Shown here: positions 46,520 to 56,629 of the stretch, in pieces | How positions within the stretch are numbered: position 1 is the stretch's first letter | How the letters are laid out: each line of letters starts with the position of its first letter | Notes under the pieces: model-generated | Told to the model about the DNA's origin: nothing | Databases searched by the model: none | The model's input: only the letters and a program-made list of their open reading frames with translations | Made by a program: the position numbers and the translations under genes | Assembly (NCBI RefSeq): GCF_004365705.1 | Contig: NZ_SOBN01000001.1 | Coordinates: 2,310,555 to 2,374,554, forward strand | DNA: 64,000 nucleotides | Source: Streptomyces sp. 846.5 | Lineage (GTDB): Bacteria; Actinomycetota; Actinomycetes; Streptomycetales; Streptomycetaceae | Reading direction: 5' to 3'

Positions 46520-47227
46520 CTAGACCTCTGCGTGGTCGGGTGCGGGTTCTTCTTTTTCTTCCTCTTCCGCGGCGACCTTGATGGGGGGCGGGGCCTTGGA
46601 GAGGATGAGCCAGGAGAGGTAGATGGCGACCAGCCAGGGGGGGACGCCGAGGCCGATCTTGGCGACGCCGAGCCAGGTGACGTTGCCGGCCCAGTAGAGC
46701 GGGAAGAGGATCGCCGCGCGGATGGCGAAGAGGGCGACCCAGACCCAGGTGGCCTTGGTGTAGGCGGCGAGGCGGCCCGGGTTCTGAGTGCGCCAGGTCA
46801 TGTTCTCGCCGAGGATCGGGCCGAGCATCACGCCGAGCAGCGGCCAGCGCACCAGCGCCGAGACGGCGTAGAGCACGCCGAGCAGCACGCCGTAGATCAT
46901 CGACGGCAGGTAGAAGTCCTGGGCCTTGCCGGACTTCATGGCGATGAACGCGCCGATGGCCACGCCGAGCACGCCGCCGAAGGCGTGCTTCAGGGTCTCC
47001 CGGCGGACCAGCCGGACCGCGGCGAGCAGCACCGTGACGCCGACGGCCGACCAGGCGGAGACGCCCAGGTTCTTGGTGATCGTGTAGAGCAGGACGAAGA
47101 CGAAGCCGGGGACGGTCATGTCGACCATCCCGCGGACGCCGCCGAAGGCGTCGATGAGCGAGGTGTCGACCTCGGTGGATTCCTTGGCTGAGTCCTTGGC
47201 CGGGTCCAGCTTGTGACTGGGGCTCAC
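46520..47227 (-). CDS. DUF3159 family integral membrane protein
   Basis: 235 residues from GTG 47227. Six or so hydrophobic helices, beginning SLIDAFGGVRGMVDMTVPGFVFVLLY, the hallmark of DUF3159, then GLLGVLYAVSALVRWPLLG and TWVWVALFAIRAAI, and an acidic C-terminal tail (AAEEEEKEEPAP). Unknown function. It corresponds to Rv2693c and is always near the TrkA pair and the OB-fold protein in actinobacteria, so a role linked to ion homeostasis or the envelope is plausible but unproven. It starts 6 nt after the OB-fold gene stop, so they form an operon. Confidence 0.9.
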   Translation of the reverse strand: MSPSHKLDPAKDSAKESTEVDTSLIDAFGGVRGMVDMTVPGFVFVLLYTITKNLGVSAWSAVGVTVLLAAVRLVRRETLKHAFGGVLGVAIGAFIAMKSGKAQDFYLPSMIYGVLLGVLYAVSALVRWPLLGVMLGPILGENMTWRTQNPGRLAAYTKATWVWVALFAIRAAILFPLYWAGNVTWLGVAKIGLGVPPWLVAIYLSWLILSKAPPPIKVAAEEEEKEEPAPDHAEV

Positions 47228-47233
47228 GCGGTG

Positions 47234-47632
47234 CTACTCCGATCCGACAGGGCGCAGCTCGTACCGCGGGTTGAAGAGCACCCGGCGGCCTCGCGCATGG
47301 CTGATCCGGCCGTGGGCCACCAGGCGGCGGCCGGGCTCTATCCCGGCGATGGAGCGGCGGCCCAGCCAGACCACGTCCAGGGCGTCGGTGCCGTCGAAGA
47401 GCTCCGCCTCCAGGGCGGGGACGCCGGCCCGGGGGCGCAGGGTCACCGCGCGCAGCGTGCCCGTCACGGTGACCTGCTGGCGGTCCTGGCAGGAGGCGAT
47501 GGGCATGCAGCCGGCTTCCTCGGCGTCCTGGCGCAGCTCCTCGGCCTGGAGCTCCTCGCTGCTCGCGGCCAGGCGGTTGAGCATCCGGCGCAGACGCCCC
47601 TGCTGCCGGTCGATTCGGGTGTCACCACTCAT
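47234..47632 (-). CDS. OB-fold nucleic-acid-binding domain protein
   Basis: 132 residues from ATG 47632. A helical N-terminus (about 1-40, LRRMLNRLAASSEELQAEEL), then an OB fold from about 50 to 128 (VTVTGTLRAVTLRP, LEAELFDGTDALDVVWLGRRSIAGIEPGRRL, VAHGRISHARGRRVLFNP), similar to tRNA-anticodon-type and RecG wedge OB domains. It probably binds nucleic acid. Corresponds to Rv2694c. In mycobacteria the next gene block is DUF3710 and dut; here that block resumes only at 60945. Confidence 0.88.
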   Translation of the reverse strand: MSGDTRIDRQQGRLRRMLNRLAASSEELQAEELRQDAEEAGCMPIASCQDRQQVTVTGTLRAVTLRPRAGVPALEAELFDGTDALDVVWLGRRSIAGIEPGRRLVAHGRISHARGRRVLFNPRYELRPVGSE

Positions 47633-47667
47633 AGCCGAAGAGTACCGCTCCGTACCGCTCCGCAGGC

Positions 47668-48356
<689 letters not shown>

Positions 48357-48360
<4 letters not shown>

Positions 48361-50888
48361 TCCGGGCTGCCTTTCCCCTGCTGCGTGATGTGGTGCTGCG
48401 TGATGTGGAGAGTGAAGACCATGGTGAGGCCGCCGCCCGGGGTGTCCTCGGCGGTGAGGCTGCCGCCCATGGACTCGACGAAGCCCCTGGCGACGGCGAG
48501 GCCCAGGCCGACCCCGGCGCCCCTGGGGGCGTCGCCGTAGCGCTGGAACGGCTCGAACACCTTCTCCTTCGCCTCGTCGGGAATGCCGGGGCCGTGGTCG
48601 GCGACCCGCAGCTCCAGCCGGTCCGGCTCCCCGGCCAGCCGCAGCACGCTTCCGGAGACCAGGACCTGACCTTTGCCCTGGTACTTCACGGCGTTCTCGA
48701 CCACGTTCGCCAGGGCCCGTTCCAGCAGCCCGGGGTCGCCCTCCACCATCGGCAGGTCCTCGGGGACGTCCAGCCGCACCGTGCCGTCCGGGACGCCGCG
48801 CAGGGCCATCGGGACGACCTCGTCCAGGTCGAACTCGCGGACCAGCGGGACCACCGTGCCGGTCTGCAGCCTGCTCATGTCCAGCAGGTTGCCGATCAGA
48901 TGGTCCAGCCGGTCGGCGCCCTCCTCGATGCCGGACAGCAGTTCGGCCTCGTCCTCGGCGCTCCACTGCACGTCCTCGGTGCGCAACGAGGACACCGACG
49001 CCTTGATGCCCGCCAGCGGTGTGCGCAGGTCGTGCGAGACGGCGGCCAGCAGCGCGGTGCGGATCCGGTTACCCTCGGCCAGCCGCCGGGCCTCGGCGGC
49101 CTGCTCGCTCAGCCGGCGGCGTTCCAGCACCTCGGCCGCCTGGGCCGCGAAGGCGCCCAGCACCCGACGGTCCCCCGCCGGGAGCACCCGTCCGGACAGC
49201 GCCAGCGCCAGCCGCTCGCCGACCGGGACGTCCACGTCGGCGTCCTCGGGGCGGCCCACCGGTGTGGGCCCGACCGACCCGGCGCAGGTCCACGGGCCGA
49301 AGTCGTCCGCCCGCTCCAGCAGCGCCACCGACTCCATCTGGAAGGTCTCCTTGACCCGCTCCAGCAGGGCGGGCAGTGCCTTCTCGCCGCTCAGCACGCT
49401 CCCGGCGAGGAAGCTCAGGGTCTCCGCCTCGGCCCGGCTGCGGGCCGCCTCGGCGGTCCGGGAGGCGGCCAGGTCCACCACATAGGCCACCGCCAGCGCT
49501 ACCGCCAGGAAGACCGCGATGGCGACGATGTTCTGCGGATCGGCGACGGTCAGGGTGTGCAGCGGCGGGGTGAAGTACCAGTTGATCAGCAGCGAGCCGA
49601 CCACCGCCGACGCCAGCGCCGGGAACAGCCCGCCGGTCAGCGCGGCGGCCACGGTGAGGCCCAGGTAGAGCAGCATGTCGGTACTGCCGGAGCGGGTGCC
49701 GCCGAGGATCCAGGTGAGCAGCAGCGGCCCGCCGACGCCCAGCACCCAGCCCACGGCGGTACGGGCCGCACCCAGCCGGGCGATGCGCCGGATCGGGCGG
49801 ACCCGGCCGCGGGCGACATGCTCATGGGTGACGATGTGCACGTCCACGTCGCCCGACTCCCGGGCCACGGTCGCGCCGACCCCGGGGCCCAGCATCCACT
49901 GCCAGGCCTTGCGCCTGCTGCTGCCGAGCACGATCTGGGTGGCGTTGACGCCCCGGGCGAAGTCCAGCAGCGCCTCGGCGGCGTTGTCGCCCAGCACCGA
50001 GTGGAAGCTGCCGCCGAGGTCCTCGACCAGGGCCCGCTGCACCGTCAGCTCCTGCGGCGAGGCGCCGGTCAGCCCGTCGCTCCTGGCGACGTAGACGGCC
50101 AGGATCTCGCTGCCGGAGCCCTTGGCCGCGATCCGCGCGGCGCGGCGGATCAGGGTCCGTCCCTCGGGGCCGCCGGTGAGGCCGACCACGATGCGCTCGC
50201 GGGCCTGCCAGGTGTCGCTGATCCGGTTCTCGGCCCGGTAGCGCTGCAGGTACTCGTCGACCCGGTCGGCGGTCCACAGCAGCGCCAGTTCCCGAAGCGC
50301 CGTCAGATTGCCCGGCCGGAAGTAGTTGGAGAGCGCCGCGTCGACCTTCTCGGGCGCGTAGACGTTGCCGTGCGCCAGCCGCCGCCGCAGGGCCTCGGGG
50401 GCCATGTCGACCAGCTCGATCTGCTCGGCCCTGCGGACCACCTCGTCCGGCACCGTCTCCTGCTGGCGCACACCGGTGATGCCCGCGACGACGTCCGCGA
50501 GGGACTCCAGGTGCTGGATGTTGACCGTGGAGATGACATCGACACCGGCCGTCAGCAGCTCCTGGACGTCCTGCCAGCGCTTGACGTTGCGGGAGCCGGG
50601 GACATTGGTGTGCGCCAGCTCGTCCACCAGGGCGACGGCGGGACGGCGGGCCAGTACGGCGTCCACGTCCATCTCGGTGAACGCGGCCCCGCGGTACTCC
50701 ATGGACCGGCGCGGAACCACCTCCAGACCGGTGATCAGCCCGGCGGTGTGCGAGCGTCCGTGGTCCTCGACGAAGCCGACCACCACGTCGGTGCCGCGGT
50801 CCCGGCGCCGGTGCGCCTCCCCCAGCATGGCGCAGGTCTTGCCCACTCCGGGGGCGGCCCCCAGATAGATCCGCAGCCTGCCGCGCAT
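48357..50888 (-). CDS. kdpD: Sensor histidine kinase KdpD
   Basis: 843 residues from ATG 50888. Domains: N-terminal KdpD sensor domain with Walker A GAAPGVGKT at 10-18, universal-stress-protein-like domain (about 235-360), four transmembrane helices (about 385-480), GAF-like region, dimerisation domain with phospho-acceptor His in VSHDLRTPLAG near 625, and ATPase domain with DHGPGIPDEAKEKVFEPFQR. Complete architecture. It senses K+ and turgor or ionic strength and phosphorylates KdpE. It lies 4-6 kb from the KimA-like and TrkA genes, so the region is a potassium homeostasis neighbourhood. Divergent from an amidase gene with 214 bp between starts. Confidence 0.96.
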
Positions 50889-51067
50889 ACCTGTCCTCTG
50901 ACGTCGTACTTCCCCGTTGAGCGTACGCGAGTCGCGCTCCCGTTCCGCTGCTCAGCGCCGTCCTGAAAGCTGCTTTAGCGACATCTTGACGAGTCCACCG
51001 GGGGCTGTTCCGGGTCACCGGCCGGTGCGAGGATCGGCAGGCAGAGGCCGCGCCACGACGGACGCGG

Positions 51068-51093
51068 CACCCGTCCGAGGCACCCGTCCGAGG
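51068..51093 (+). repeat. 13-bp perfect tandem repeat in amidase leader
   Basis: CACCCGTCCGAGG occurs twice back to back at 51068-51080 and 51081-51093, ending at the ribosome binding site of the amidase gene. It could arise from slippage and, by changing copy number, alter leader structure or the distance to the promoter. Confidence 0.8.
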
Positions 51094-51102
51094 GGAACCG
51101 CA

Positions 51103-52521
51103 ATGACGCAGCTCCACGACCTGACAGCGCTGGAACAGGGCGAGTTGATCGCGACCGGGAAGCTCTCCCCGGTCGAGCTCACCGACCACTACCTGGAGCG
51201 GATCGACCGGCTGAACGCTTCCCTCGGCGCCTACATCACGGTCACCCCGGAGCTGGCCCGCAGCCAGGCGGCCGAGGCCGAGGCGGCGGTCAGGGACCGG
51301 GACGGCGCGCCGCTCTCCCCGCTGCACGGGGTCCCGGTCCCGGTCAAGGACCTCAACTTCGTGGCCGGGGTCCGGGCCACCCAGGGCTCGGCCGCCAGCG
51401 CGGAGCACATCCCGGCGGTCGACGACCACATCGTCACCAAGCTGCGCCGGGCGGGCACGGTGCTGCTCGGCAAGACCAACACCCCTGAGTTCGGTCTGCC
51501 CTGCTACACCGAGAACCAGGTCGCCCCGCCCGCGCGCACCCCCTGGGACCTGGAGTACTCGGCCGGCGGCTCCAGCGGCGGCGCGGGCGCCGCTGTGGCG
51601 GCCGGTCTCGCCCCGATCGCCCAGGGCAGCGACGGCGGCGGCTCCATCCGCATCCCCGCCTCGGTCTGCGGGCTGTTCGGGATCAAGCCCAGCCGGGGCC
51701 GGGTCAGCAGCGGCCCGACCCTGTACGACGTCAGCGGCCTCAGCGTCAACGGCCCGATCGCCCGCACCGTCGCGGATGCCGCCGCGCTGCTGGACGTGCT
51801 CGCCGGAACCATGCCCGGCGACTGCTACAGCGCCCCGGCCCTCGCCCCCGGCGAGACCTTCGCCTCCTACGCGGCGCGCGAGCCCGCGAGCCTGCGGGTC
51901 GCCGTGCTCACCGCCCCGCCGGTCCCGGGGCTGACCGTCCATCAGGACTGCATCGACGCCACCGAGAGCGCCGCCGAACTGCTGGCTTCCCTGGGCCACC
52001 GAACCGAACCGCTGGAGCTCCCCGCCGACGACACCCTGCGCCGGGTGTTCGAGCAGGTCTGGGCGGTGATGGCGACCCAGCAGCCGGTCGCCGACGAGTC
52101 GCTGCTGATGCCGCTGACCCGCCACCTGCGCGAGGAGGGCCGCAAGGTCTCCGGCCCGGACTTCGCCACCGCGCTCTACACCTTCCGCGCCGTCGGCGCC
52201 CTGGTCGCCGCCCTGCAGGAGGAGTACGACGTCATCCTCACCCCGACCCTGGCCAGGCCCCCGGCCCTGGTCGGCGCCCTGCGCGACGACGAGAACCCGG
52301 CCCACGAGTTCGACAACCTCACCGAGTTCACCCCGTTCACCCCGCTCTACAACGCCACCGGACAGCCCTCGGTCAGCCTCCCGCTGCACTGGAACGAGGC
52401 CGGCCTCCCCATCGGCGTCATGCTCGGCGGCCGCTACGGCGACGAGGCCACCCTGATCTCGCTCTCCGCGCAGCTGGAGCGGATGCGCCCGTGGGCCCAC
52501 CGCAAGCCCGCGCTCTGGTAG
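51103..52521 (+). CDS. Amidase (amidase signature family)
   Basis: 472 residues from ATG 51103, with GAGGGG about 8 nt upstream. Ser-cisSer-Lys triad: Lys near 83 (PVKDLN), the Gly/Ser-rich signature AGGSSGGAGAAVAAGL, and the nucleophile Ser in GSDGGGSIRIPAS. No signal peptide and no C-terminal domain, so it is a stand-alone hydrolase of short amides rather than GatA (no GatB/C nearby; the GatA helices are absent). It is divergent from kdpD and followed on the same strand, after 160 bp, by a ROK regulator. Confidence 0.9.
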   Translation: MTQLHDLTALEQGELIATGKLSPVELTDHYLERIDRLNASLGAYITVTPELARSQAAEAEAAVRDRDGAPLSPLHGVPVPVKDLNFVAGVRATQGSAASAEHIPAVDDHIVTKLRRAGTVLLGKTNTPEFGLPCYTENQVAPPARTPWDLEYSAGGSSGGAGAAVAAGLAPIAQGSDGGGSIRIPASVCGLFGIKPSRGRVSSGPTLYDVSGLSVNGPIARTVADAAALLDVLAGTMPGDCYSAPALAPGETFASYAAREPASLRVAVLTAPPVPGLTVHQDCIDATESAAELLASLGHRTEPLELPADDTLRRVFEQVWAVMATQQPVADESLLMPLTRHLREEGRKVSGPDFATALYTFRAVGALVAALQEEYDVILTPTLARPPALVGALRDDENPAHEFDNLTEFTPFTPLYNATGQPSVSLPLHWNEAGLPIGVMLGGRYGDEATLISLSAQLERMRPWAHRKPALW

Positions 52522-52680
52522 CCGCTGCTGCTCCGGACGGTGTCGCAGAAAAGCCACACGGTTGAAACACGCGTCCATTGACCCTCCCGAACAGCGTTGC
52601 GACGATGCGCGCATGACCTCCTCGACCTGTCCCGGCCGCCCGTAGCCGATCCGTACTCCCGTCGACCGAGGACTCCGCCG

Positions 52681-53877
52681 ATGCCGCTCGCGCTGATCGC
52701 CACACCCGCGCCGCCGCCCGTGCCCGACCGACCCGACGGAGCGGCCGCCGTGCTCCGCGCCGCCCTGCGCCGCGGGCCCCTGGCCCGCACCACGATCAGC
52801 AGGGAGACCGGGCTGAGCCCGGCGGCCGTCTCCCGGCACGCCGCCGAGCTGATGGCCCTCGGCCTGGTGTACGAACCCAGGGAACAGCCCTCCGCGCCCC
52901 GCCCGGGGCGCCCCCGGATCCCGCTGGACATCGACACCGGGCGGCACCTCGCCGCCGGGGTGCACATCGCGATACCGCAGCTGACCTTCTCGCTCACCGA
53001 TCTGCGCGGCCGGGTGGTCGCCCAGGAGCGCGCACCCCGGCGGGCGACCCCGGCGGCGGTGCTCCAGGACGTCGCCGCGCTGCTGCCCGGCTTTCTGCGC
53101 AGGCACGCCGGCGGACGCTCGGTGCTCGGGCTCGGCGTGGTCACCGGCGGCTGGGTGGACCCGGAGTCCGGGGTGCTGGTCGAGAACTCCGCCCTGGGCT
53201 GGCGCGACGTACCGCTGCGGCAGGCGCTGCTGTCCGCGACCCGGCTGCCGATCCATGTGGACAGCCACGCCCGTGCGCTGGCGCAGGCCGAACTCCTCTT
53301 CGGGGCCGGTCAGCAGGGAGATCTGGTGCACCTCTTCGTCGGCAATGTCGTCGACGCGGCCATCGCCGCCGGCGGAGTGCTGCTGCGGGGACGGCGCAAC
53401 GGCGCGGGCGGCATCGCCCATCTGCCGGTGCCGGGCTCCACGACGCCCTGCCCCTGCGGCGGGACCGGTTGCCTGCAGGCCACCGTCTCCGACCGGACCC
53501 TGGCCGAACGCGCGGTCGCCGAGGGGATCGTGCCGCGTCCCGACCTGACCCTGCTGCTGGCCGCGGCGCTGGCGGGCGACGCCCGTGCCCTGGACCTGTG
53601 CCGGGCCCGGCTGCGGCAGATCGCCCCGGCCGTGGCGCTGCTGCTGGACATGATCAGCCCGGACACCCTGGTGCTCACCGAGGCCGTCACCCTCTATCTG
53701 CCGGAGCTGCTCGGCGTGCTGCACGAGGAGGTGGCGGCCCGTACCCGGCAGCCGGTGGAGCAGCTGGTCCGCCCCAGCTCCTTCGGCCCCGGGGCGCTCG
53801 CGGTCGCCGCCGGGACCCCGGTGCTGGCCGCCGTGCACCGGGACCCGCTGGCGCTGCGCACGGCGAGGTCGGCGTGA
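52681..53877 (+). CDS. ROK family transcriptional regulator
   Basis: 398 residues from ATG 52681. N-terminal winged helix-turn-helix (ARTTISRETGLSPAAVSRHAAELM), then a ROK domain with VLGLGVVTGGWVD, the reduced NSALGWRDVPL segment, and the zinc motif PCPCGGTGCLQ. The usual sugar-kinase phosphate-1 strand DxGxTxxR is replaced by GVHIAIPQLTFSLTD, so no kinase activity is expected. Neighbouring genes are a sulfonate uptake operon rather than sugar genes, which makes its effector interesting. Upstream, 52613-52645 holds a possible 10-codon reading frame of doubtful relevance. Confidence 0.9.
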   Translation: MPLALIATPAPPPVPDRPDGAAAVLRAALRRGPLARTTISRETGLSPAAVSRHAAELMALGLVYEPREQPSAPRPGRPRIPLDIDTGRHLAAGVHIAIPQLTFSLTDLRGRVVAQERAPRRATPAAVLQDVAALLPGFLRRHAGGRSVLGLGVVTGGWVDPESGVLVENSALGWRDVPLRQALLSATRLPIHVDSHARALAQAELLFGAGQQGDLVHLFVGNVVDAAIAAGGVLLRGRRNGAGGIAHLPVPGSTTPCPCGGTGCLQATVSDRTLAERAVAEGIVPRPDLTLLLAAALAGDARALDLCRARLRQIAPAVALLLDMISPDTLVLTEAVTLYLPELLGVLHEEVAARTRQPVEQLVRPSSFGPGALAVAAGTPVLAAVHRDPLALRTARSA

Positions 53878-53945
53878 GGCTCCGGGTTATTTCCAGCGCG
53901 TCAGAAACCGTTGTCGCCGCGGCGGCCGGGCCGCAGACTCGGGGT

Positions 53946-54041
53946 ATGGACGCACAGCAGAAGGCGACGATCCGGGAAGCCGCAGGCCGGCACCCCGTGA
54001 ACGCCTTCCGCCTGCACCACTTCGCCGGACTCGGCTGTTAG
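53946..54041 (+). CDS. Candidate leader peptide of the sulfonate operon
   Basis: 31 codons from ATG 53946 to TAG 54041, ending FAGLGC with Cys as the last residue. It lies 68 nt after the ROK gene and 140 nt before the monooxygenase gene. In streptomycetes and mycobacteria, short peptides ending in or rich in Cys precede sulfur assimilation operons and act as translation-based sensors of cysteine supply. The RHPVNAFRLHHFAGLGC tail resembles that class. Evidence is positional and compositional only; there is only a weak GGGG ribosome binding site. An in-frame GTG at 53997 would give a 14-residue version. Confidence 0.45.
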   Translation: MDAQQKATIREAAGRHPVNAFRLHHFAGLGC

Positions 54042-54181
54042 ACCGGCGCTCCGCCGCTCACCGCGCCGTCCTCCCCGTGACCGATCCGGGGCCTGACGGC
54101 ACGTCGTCCCCGCACATCCCCATCCGAACCGAGCACCGTGCACACCGCTGCGCGCTGCCCCACGTCCCGGAGTGCTTCCGC

Positions 54182-55534
54182 ATGCCTTCTAACGAGACCG
54201 CATCCAACCGCAGGCAACTGCACCTCAACCTCTTCCTGATGGGCGTCGGCCACCATGAGGCCGCCTGGCGCCACCCCCGCACCGACCCGGCCGACCTGTC
54301 CTCGCTGGCGCACTTCCAGCGGCTCGCCGCCACCGCGGAGGCCGCCGCCTTCGACTCGGTCTTCCTGGCCGACGGGGTCGAGGGTCCCGATCCGGCCCGG
54401 GCCAACGCCTGGGTCAGCCACTTCGAGCCGTTCACCCTGCTCGCGGCGCTCGCGGTCAGCACCGAGCGGATCGGCCTGATCGGCACGGTCTCGACCGGCT
54501 TCACCGAGCCCTACAACCTGGCCCGGCAGTTCGCCAGCCTGGACCACCTCAGCAACGGCCGGGCCGGCTGGAACATCGTCACCTCGGCCGGGGACCGGGC
54601 CGCCCGCAACTTCAACCGCACCGCCAACCAGGACCATGCGGTCCGCTACCAGCGGGCGGCCGAGTACCTGGAGGTGGTGCAGGCGCTGTGGGACAGCTGG
54701 GAGGACGACGCCCTGCTGCTGGACCGGGAGAACGGGCGGGTCACCGACCCGGCCAAGGTGCACGAGATCAACCACAGCGGCGAGCACTTCCAGGTGCTGG
54801 GACCGCTGAACATCCCGCGCGGTCCGCAGGGGCATCCGCTGCTGGTCCAGGCGGGCAGCTCGGAGAACGGCCGCGGCTTCGCGGCCCGGCACGCCGAAGC
54901 GGTGTTCACCGCGCAGCAGACCCTCGCCGAGGGCCAGGAGTTCTACTCCGACCTCAAGGCCCGCGCTGCCGCCCTGGGCCGCGACCCGGCCGGCATCGTG
55001 GTGCTGCCCGGCATCGTGCCGGTGCTCGGATCGACCGAGGCCGAGGCCAAGGCGCTGGACCAGGAGCTGGACGACCTGATCGACCCGGCCCGGGCCATCG
55101 GCACGCTGTCCACCCTGCTCGGCGTGGACCTCAGCGACCACCCCCTGGACGCCCCGCTGCCGCCGCTGCCGCCGGTCGCGGCGATCAACGGCGCCAAGAG
55201 CCGCTTCGAACTGGTCCGCGACCTGGCCGAGCGGGATGGACTGACCCTGCGTCAACTCGTCGGCCGGCTGGGCGGCGGACGCGGGCACCAGGTGCTGGCG
55301 GGAACGCCGGAACAGGTCGCCGACCACATCGAGGTGTGGTTCACCCATGGCGCGGCGGACGGCTTCAACATCATGCCGCCGATCCTCCCCGACGGTCTGG
55401 ACCTCTTCACCGAGCACGTCGTGCCGATCCTGCGCGAGCGCGGGCTGTTCCGCTCCGAGTACACCGGCCGGACCCTGCGCGAGCACTACGGGCTGCCGAG
55501 GCCCGCGAGCAAGTACACCTCCGTCGCCGTCTGA
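54182..55534 (+). CDS. FMN-dependent monooxygenase, NtaA/SnaA/DszA family (LLM class)
   Basis: 450 residues from ATG 54182. Luciferase-like TIM-barrel: HLNLFLMGVGHHEAAWRHP at the start is typical of the NtaA/SnaA/DszA branch, followed by DSVFLADG, the GRAGWNIVTSA motif and the C-terminal GAADGFNIMPP segment. These enzymes use reduced FMN to oxidise sulfonates, sulfones, nitrilotriacetate or similar. Followed by genes for a sulfonate-binding protein, TauD-type dioxygenase and ABC importer, so desulfonation of an organosulfur compound is likely. It needs a flavin reductase, not encoded in the window. Confidence 0.88.
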   Translation: MPSNETASNRRQLHLNLFLMGVGHHEAAWRHPRTDPADLSSLAHFQRLAATAEAAAFDSVFLADGVEGPDPARANAWVSHFEPFTLLAALAVSTERIGLIGTVSTGFTEPYNLARQFASLDHLSNGRAGWNIVTSAGDRAARNFNRTANQDHAVRYQRAAEYLEVVQALWDSWEDDALLLDRENGRVTDPAKVHEINHSGEHFQVLGPLNIPRGPQGHPLLVQAGSSENGRGFAARHAEAVFTAQQTLAEGQEFYSDLKARAAALGRDPAGIVVLPGIVPVLGSTEAEAKALDQELDDLIDPARAIGTLSTLLGVDLSDHPLDAPLPPLPPVAAINGAKSRFELVRDLAERDGLTLRQLVGRLGGGRGHQVLAGTPEQVADHIEVWFTHGAADGFNIMPPILPDGLDLFTEHVVPILRERGLFRSEYTGRTLREHYGLPRPASKYTSVAV

Positions 55535-55569
55535 CACCACCTCGCTGACACCACCTCAAGGAAGCTCCC

Positions 55570-56598
55570 ATGCGCAAGAGAACCGCTCTCGTCCTGCCCG
55601 CCCTCGCGGCTCTGCTGCTCCCGCTGGCCACCGCATGCGGTGGGGCGGCCTCGGCCAGTACCGACTCGGCGGCCAAGGCCGGCTCGGGCCAGGTCACCCT
55701 GCGCTTCGGCGACCAGGGCAAGACCCTGCTCACCCTGCTGAAGACCTCGGGCGAGCTGGACAACCTCCCCGACTACACCGTGCAGTTCGACCAGTTCAAC
55801 AGCGGCCCGCTGGTGAACCAGGCGCTGTCGGCCGGTGTCGTCGACGTCGGCATCATGGGCGACACCCCGGCGATCTTCGCCGCGGCGGCCAAGCTGCCGG
55901 TGGACGTGGTGGCCGCCAGCCACACCGTCGGCCCGGGCTACACCCTGCTCGCCAGGGCCGGCTCCGGCATCAAGACCCTGGCCGATCTCAAGGGCCGCAA
56001 GGTCGCCTACTCCAAGGGCACCGCCAACCAGGGCTTCCTGATCCAGGCCCTGGCCACGGTGAACCTCAAGCAGCAGGACGTCACCCCGGTCGACGTACCG
56101 CTGCAGAACGTCGGCAGCCTGCTGGAGTCGGGCACGGTCGACGCCGCCACCGTCGCCGCCCAGGACCTGGTCAACTACACCAGCGCGCACCCGGACGCGG
56201 TGAAGCTGATCAACGGCCAGCAGGTCTCCTCCGGCTACGCCTTCTACCTGGCCTCCCAGAAGGCCCTCGCCGATCCGGCCGAACGGACCGCGGTCAAGGA
56301 CCTGGTGGGCCGGATCATCAAGGCCTACAGCTGGGCCAGGACGCACCCGGACCAGTGGATCGACGCCTACTACGTCAAGGTCAACAAGCAGACCCCGGCG
56401 GTCGGGAAGCTGGTCTGGCAGAACTCGGGCGAGACCAGGTTCGCCGTGCTGGACCAGACCGTGGTCGACGCCCAGCAGCGGCAGGCCGACCTCTTCCTGG
56501 CCAACCAGCAGCTCCCCGGCAAGGTCGACGTGACCAGCGAGTTCCCGTCCGACGTCGAGACCGAGTTCAGCGCCGTCGTCGCACCCAACCAGCAGTAG
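55570..56598 (+). CDS. ssuA: Aliphatic sulfonate ABC transporter substrate-binding lipoprotein
   Basis: 342 residues from ATG 55570, with AAGGAAG upstream. Lipoprotein signal with lipobox ending at Cys23 (LATAC). The mature domain is a NMT1/SsuA-type type 2 binding protein: QVTLRFGDQGKTLLTLLKTSG, GVVDVGIMGDTPAIFAAAA, LKGRKVAYSKGTANQGFL, and TVDAATVAAQDLVNY. It should bind alkanesulfonates or taurine outside the membrane and deliver them to the permease encoded at 57629. Spacing of 35 nt to the monooxygenase gene indicates one operon. Confidence 0.9.
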   Translation: MRKRTALVLPALAALLLPLATACGGAASASTDSAAKAGSGQVTLRFGDQGKTLLTLLKTSGELDNLPDYTVQFDQFNSGPLVNQALSAGVVDVGIMGDTPAIFAAAAKLPVDVVAASHTVGPGYTLLARAGSGIKTLADLKGRKVAYSKGTANQGFLIQALATVNLKQQDVTPVDVPLQNVGSLLESGTVDAATVAAQDLVNYTSAHPDAVKLINGQQVSSGYAFYLASQKALADPAERTAVKDLVGRIIKAYSWARTHPDQWIDAYYVKVNKQTPAVGKLVWQNSGETRFAVLDQTVVDAQQRQADLFLANQQLPGKVDVTSEFPSDVETEFSAVVAPNQQ

Positions 56599-56629
56599 CA
56601 GCCACCCCTTTCCTCTGGAGGGAACCACC

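Noticed and set aside
52613..52645. 10-codon frame (with one Cys) before the ROK gene as a leader peptide
   Set aside because: No ribosome binding site, Cys in the middle, and very short; could occur by chance.
49822..53838. Very long minus-strand frame across kdpD, amidase and ROK genes
   Set aside because: Same antisense artefact, spanning three genes with clear families on their own frames; composition is low-complexity.
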